DNA of 64,000 bases, from the NCBI GenBank assembly GCA_039707465.1, contig CM077651.1, positions 19,041,519-19,105,518 of the forward strand, written 5' to 3'. The notes beneath the pieces were generated by a model. That model saw nothing but the letters and a program-made list of their open reading frames with translations. It ran no database searches and was not told the DNA's origin. Shown here piece after piece: positions 60,152 to 64,000 of the stretch (its first letter is position 1; the number at the start of each line of letters is the position of its first letter). Both the position numbers and the translations under genes were made by a program. Origin of the DNA: Rhabdophis nuchalis. Its lineage: Eukaryota > Chordata > Lepidosauria > Squamata > Natricidae.

Positions 60152-60732
60152 TAAAAAGTGATAATACATCTGAACAAAACAAAAAAAAAAAATACAGGAA
60201 AAAATGACTAAGTCTAGTGTACCTGGGTTGTATGAGCACTAGATGGCAGCAAAGAGTTATAGAAAATTCCCACTCTTGGCCACTAGCTAGTGGTGATCTG
60301 AATTTTTGCAACTCTACCTGTCTATAAAATGTAAGCAGATGAGAAACAGAATGATAGGGAATTCAGCAATGAATCCTCTTATTATATGCTGGTCACAGCT
60401 CAAGGCCAGTGGTGTTTTTCTCTCCCTATCAGAAGGTACACAATATGAAGAAAAACTGCATGTAACTTGCACAAAAATATTGCTCCTAATTGTGATTTAT
60501 AACAAACCAGAAGGAAGATATAGGTGACATCATCATGCTAACTATGTGTAATTTCTGTAAAATAAATTTAATTAATTTGCATTCAGTTAAATTAAGCATT
60601 TTTTAAATCTTGGTTCAACCCAGTTTCTTGAATAAAACTCTTCTCAAAAGCAGCAATAGTGCCAAATATAACTTTCAACCTAAAATATAATTACACATTC
60701 TTCATTTATGCTCATTTATCTGCCTGCAAATG
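60152..60732. other. No recognisable gene or repeat
   Basis: Nothing assignable. Confidence 0.6.
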
Positions 60733-60767
60733 AATTATACCAGAGGGGTCAAACTCATGACCCCACT

Positions 60768-61672
60768 GAGTGGCTGTGGTTTCCGGCACCCCGGTTCAGC
60801 CAGATTACTCCAACTCTGGCCATTGGGGGCGAACACCGGCCCCCGTGGAGAGGGCGCGCAATTTGGGTGTCCTCCTGGATTCCCGGCTGTCCATGGAGGA
60901 CCATGTGGCGGCCGTGGCCAGGGGGGCATTTCATCAGGTACGCCTGATGCGCCAATTGCGCCCCTTACTGGACCGGGCTGCCCTTCGCACAGTCACTCAG
61001 GCCCTCGTGACATCCCAACTGGACTACTGCAATGCTCTCTACATGGGACTTCCCTTGAGGTGCACTCGAAAGCTACAGCTAGTCCAGAATGCAGCCGCGC
61101 GGGTGATTACGGGAGCCCCCAGATGCTCCCACATAACACCGATCCTGCGCGAGCTGCACTGGCTTCCTGTGGTCTTTCGGGTGCGCTTCAAGGTCTTGAC
61201 GACCATCTTCAAAGCGCTCCATGGCTCGGGGCCTAGTTATATGCGAGACCGTCTCCTGCCCCATACATCCCTTAGACCGATACGCTCCCACAGAGAGGGC
61301 CTTCTCAGAGTGCCATTGGCCGGACAATGCCGGCTGGCGACACCCAGGGGAAGGGCCTTCTCTGTGGCGGGCCCAGCCCTTTGGAACGACTTACCCTCTG
61401 AACTCCGCACTATCACCGACCTCCGCCTCTTCTGCCGGTGTTTAAAAACACACTTATTTCATCAAGCCGGCCTAACATAGCCTCCGCTGGGACAAATATT
61501 AGACAGTTTTAAATGGGGGATTTTAATTTGGTTTTAGCGCAGGTTTTGTCATTTAATAGGTTTTTTAAATTATATTTGGTGCTATTTTGTATGTTGTTTT
61601 AAATTCCTGTGCGCCGCCCTGGGTCCTCTCGGAGAAGGGCAGGATATAAATTGAATAAATATTAATAATGTC
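60768..61672 (+). mobile_element. L2-type LINE nested in a hAT element
   Basis: 5'-truncated L2 with the ORF2 C-terminus, a 3' UTR with GTGCGCCGCCCTGGGTCC and the end GGCAGGATATAAATTGAATA. It inserted into the hAT and so is younger than it. Confidence 0.9.
60770..61480 (+). pseudogene. C-terminal fragment of L2-type LINE ORF2, best preserved
   Basis: A 236-codon frame without stop or frameshift. In order it shows LGVLLDSRLSMEDHV, QLDYCNALYMGLP, LQLVQNAAARVITG, RELHWLPVVFRVRFK, RPIRSHREGLLRVP and PALWNDLPSEL, ending LFHQAGL. These are the post-palm region of L2/CR1-group reverse transcriptases. The start methionine is internal; the palm motifs and endonuclease are missing. The lack of lesions over 700 bases indicates recent activity of this family. 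Confidence 0.85.
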
Positions 61673-61901
61673 ATCATGGCAACGTCATGTGATATATCAT
61701 GACTCCAACTCCCCTTTGCTAAACCAGGCATGGGCATGGCCAGTGCGTGACGCATCTGGCCCATGGGCTGGGAGTTTGACAGCCCTGAATTATACCCTCA
61801 ATTATCACTTATGATATAAACAGACATTTCCAAATGAGATGTAGTATCACTAGGAAGCATAGTTAGCATGATTTTGTTTCTCTGGTATTACTCAAATTAA
61901 T

Positions 61902-62480
61902 TGTTGTGGCCCAACTGTGGCTAGCAGAGCTGGCAGGAGATTTGCACAGTGAGAAGGTTGAGGAGGAACATGGGCCAGTCCTGGAGTCTGGGGAAGGCTC
62001 TGATGAGGGCTCTGTGTCAGAAGCAGACAGTGGGGCAGAGCTATATGCCAATTATCAGCTGCCTTCACAGTCAGACATCAGTGAGGCAGACAAACAACTG
62101 GAGCCTGTTCCCAGTGTGCCCATGCACCGAGTTGCCAGACTAAGAGAACAGCTAAAGAAGAGGGGTTGACGTGTGAGTAAAACCACAGGTGGACGATGAA
62201 TGGCCCCTCCCAGAGGAAAAAAAGAGCAGGGAAAGGGGAGTGGAGTTTGCAGGAGACAAATAGTTTGATTAATTGGATTGCAATTCTCCGAGACTTCTTG
62301 CCACATTTTGCACATATCAGCCTGGCAGCTCTCAAAGCCAGATAAGGTCTGTGATTATAAATCCTCCTTTGAAAGACTTTTCTGGATGCGAATGAGCAGA
62401 ATTTACAGTAAATTAATAAAAGGGGTTTTTGTTGGGACCAGGAGTTTGCTTCGTGCTCTTGGGAAGCCTCGGTCAGAACA
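61902..62480 (+). mobile_element. Solo LTR with 5-bp TSD
   Basis: 579 bp from TGTTGTGGCC to GGTCAGAACA, flanked by identical TTAAT (61897-61901 and 62481-62485). AATAAA is at 62415-62420. An open acidic frame lies in the 5' part. Probably a Gypsy- or ERV-type LTR of a squamate family; the exact family is not recognised. Confidence 0.85.
61906..62169 (+). other. Acidic open frame inside the solo LTR
   Basis: 87 codons starting at a GTG four bases into the LTR. It is rich in Glu, Asp and Ser (EKVEEEHG and SGEGSDEGSVSEADSG), then turns basic at the end (LREQLKKRG). No domain recognised; it may be the trace of a coding sequence that ran into the LTR or chance. Confidence 0.3.
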
Positions 62481-62485
62481 TTAAT

Positions 62486-63339
62486 AAACACATTAATACA
62501 ATCCATTAAATCACTTTTGGATCTGTAAATGAAGAGCAAACAAACAAAGCCTACCACACAGTCTTATTTTATACCTTCCATTTTAATTTGACACTCATTC
62601 TCTAAATTTTAAGATGTAGCCCAGTTTATCTGGTGATTTCCCTTGACTTTCTTTTCTCTTTCAGTAATGAATTTATTTTCTGTGAAAATATAACCTTCAA
62701 CTATGAGACTCAGCCAAGCAGTATGATGGCTTGTTGTTGTTTTTTGGTACCTTCCATTTGTTCAATTATTTTAGCTCGTCATCTTTATTTAGCACTTTAA
62801 ATCGCAAGAAATTTACATTCTATGTTCAAAGCATTTCCTTTCCTCAAACATTTCCATCAAATAACTTTGATAGATAAGCTATTTGATGGATCAAAGTTAT
62901 TTCTTTTATTTGATTTTTTTTCTCCACCCACTTAATTCTTCTTTCTGACTCAGGGGAAAAAAATCATGCAATGTTACTATAAATAATGCAAATATATGAG
63001 ATTATACTTACTGTGGCAGTGAGATCCATAATTAACCCTAACCTAGAGCTTCTTTGTTGAAAAAAGAAAAAAAATAGATTTTCTATCCCAGATGAGCTTT
63101 GGTTACATGTGTTAGTGGATTAAGCATTAATTCTTTCATATTTCTAAATTATTGGGATTCGGGAAATCTGAATAGTTATATTAGCTGGCAAATTTCACTC
63201 ACACTACACATATTTTCTACAAGTGTCTGGAGTGGGGGGAACAAAGGAAATAGACATTTATGATTAGTATGTATTTGTATTTATGCCCACACAATGATAC
63301 ATGATTGGTTGCACAAGGTTGTTTTCAAAAGAGGGGAAA
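62486..63339. other. No recognisable gene or repeat
   Basis: AT-rich; a small perfect inverted repeat AAATAACTTTGAT / ATCAAAGTTATTT sits at about 62860-62904. Confidence 0.55.
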
Positions 63340-63395
63340 GGAGGGAGGGAGGGAGGGAGGGAGGAAGGGAGGGAGAAAGGAAAGAAGGAAGGACG
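63340..63395. repeat. (GGGA)n purine tract
   Basis: GGGA and GGAA units, purine-only on the plus strand. Confidence 0.9.
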
Positions 63396-63414
63396 GTTAG
63401 AAAAAAAGTAATCT

Positions 63415-63750
63415 AGAATAAAAAATAGAATAGAATAGAATAGAATAGAAAATAGAATAGAATAGAAAATAGAATAGAATAGAATAGAATAGAATACAAT
63501 AGAATACAATAGAATACAATACAATACAGTATAGACTAGACTAGACTAGACTAGACTAGACTAGAATAGAATAGAATTCTTTATTGGCCAAGTGTGATTG
63601 GACACACAAAGAATTTGTCTTTGGTGCATAAGCTCTCAGTGTATATAAAAGATATATGTGATAAATCATGATCATAGTCATGATAATTACATTCATCATA
63701 CCACAGAGATAGTCATAGGATACTAATAATTATAAATTGAAATCTATAAT
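63415..63750 (-). mobile_element. Snake-type CR1-L3-like LINE 3' end, second copy
   Basis: The minus strand ends ...GGCCAATAAAGAATTCT and runs into the pentamer tail at 63421-63575. Sequence 63576-63660 matches 7172-7260. It is truncated or rearranged beyond about 63700. Confidence 0.8.
63421..63575. repeat. Mixed pentamer array (AGAAT, ACAAT, AGACT)
   Basis: Begins as AGAAT with AGAAA slips, then ACAAT-containing units (63493-63530), then about eight AGACT units (63535-63565), then AGAAT again next to the LINE. Confidence 0.95.
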
Positions 63751-64000
63751 CCTGAACCCAACATACTTGTGGGAGGACAAGTACATAGGTAATATCTGTG
63801 TGTAGATACAGACAATATCTGTGTAGGGGGAAGGAACTGTCCAAGAAGCCAAGTGGATACCTGGTAAACATAGTCATGCTACCAAACCTTCTACATGTCT
63901 GATTCACTTTTCATATAACCCAAACTGTGCCCATTTGTGGATGCTTCCTGAAACATGTTAAGCATATATACCTATCTTCATCAACACCATCACCTCCTTC

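Larger units (their letters stand above)
60741..61787. mobile_element. hAT-like element carrying an L2 insertion
   Basis: Ends CAGAGGGGTCAAACTC and GAGTTTGACAGCCCTG are flanked by identical octamers AATTATAC (60733-60740 and 61788-61795). The hAT sequence is only about 30 bp on the left and 115 bp on the right; the middle is an L2 LINE. Confidence 0.9.

Noticed and set aside
61906..62169. Acidic 87-codon frame as a host gene
   Set aside because: It lies wholly within an LTR defined by a 5-bp duplication.

Overview
This window reads as non-coding DNA from a squamate reptile, most likely an advanced (colubroid) snake. I find no host protein-coding exon that I can support. The lineage call rests on the repeats. 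There is a CR1-L3-like LINE whose 3' end grows an (ATTCT)n tail (7077-8022, again at 63415-63750). There is a full-length Sauria SINE with a 16-bp target-site duplication (59830-60135) and a Bov-B-like LINE end (8893-9030). There are also many 5'-truncated L2-type LINEs, CR1 ends and small hAT and Tc1/mariner-like elements, plus long ATAG, AATAG and ATATCT microsatellites.

Layout. 0-8 kb: tRNA-derived SINE, L2, a tandem repeat with a hammerhead ribozyme, CR1, two further L2 copies, then the snake CR1 with an LTR nested in it. 8-20 kb: Bov-B, hAT and mariner-like MITEs, L2, a hAT element nested in a SINE, large microsatellites, the second hammerhead locus and CR1. 20-33 kb: hAT and mariner MITEs, an LTR, a lysyl-tRNA synthetase retropseudogene and L2. 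33-46 kb: CR1, a long hAT-like element, a hairpin array, SINEs and L2. 46-55 kb: solo LTRs, Rex1-like LINE, inverted SINEs, and an internally deleted endogenous retrovirus that keeps an open env transmembrane-subunit frame. 55-64 kb: decayed CR1, mariner and hAT MITEs, Sauria SINE, a hAT carrying an L2, a solo LTR, and a second snake CR1. Long AT-rich stretches between these show nothing recognisable.

The most notable item is a small tandem element (period about 340 bp) at two loci (1380-1740 and 18069-18658), on the minus strand. Each carries RNA polymerase III-type A and B boxes and, about 16-20 nt downstream, a complete hammerhead self-cleaving ribozyme. The two ribozymes differ at five of 47 positions: one is the freely variable core position 7, and the other four are two pair-preserving double changes in stems II and III. 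That pattern supports a real ribozyme and a retrozyme-like or Sm-alpha-like non-autonomous retroelement. A second group of repeats (6540, 16397, 21425 and 51945) carries weaker hammerhead-like cores, possibly of Penelope-type origin.
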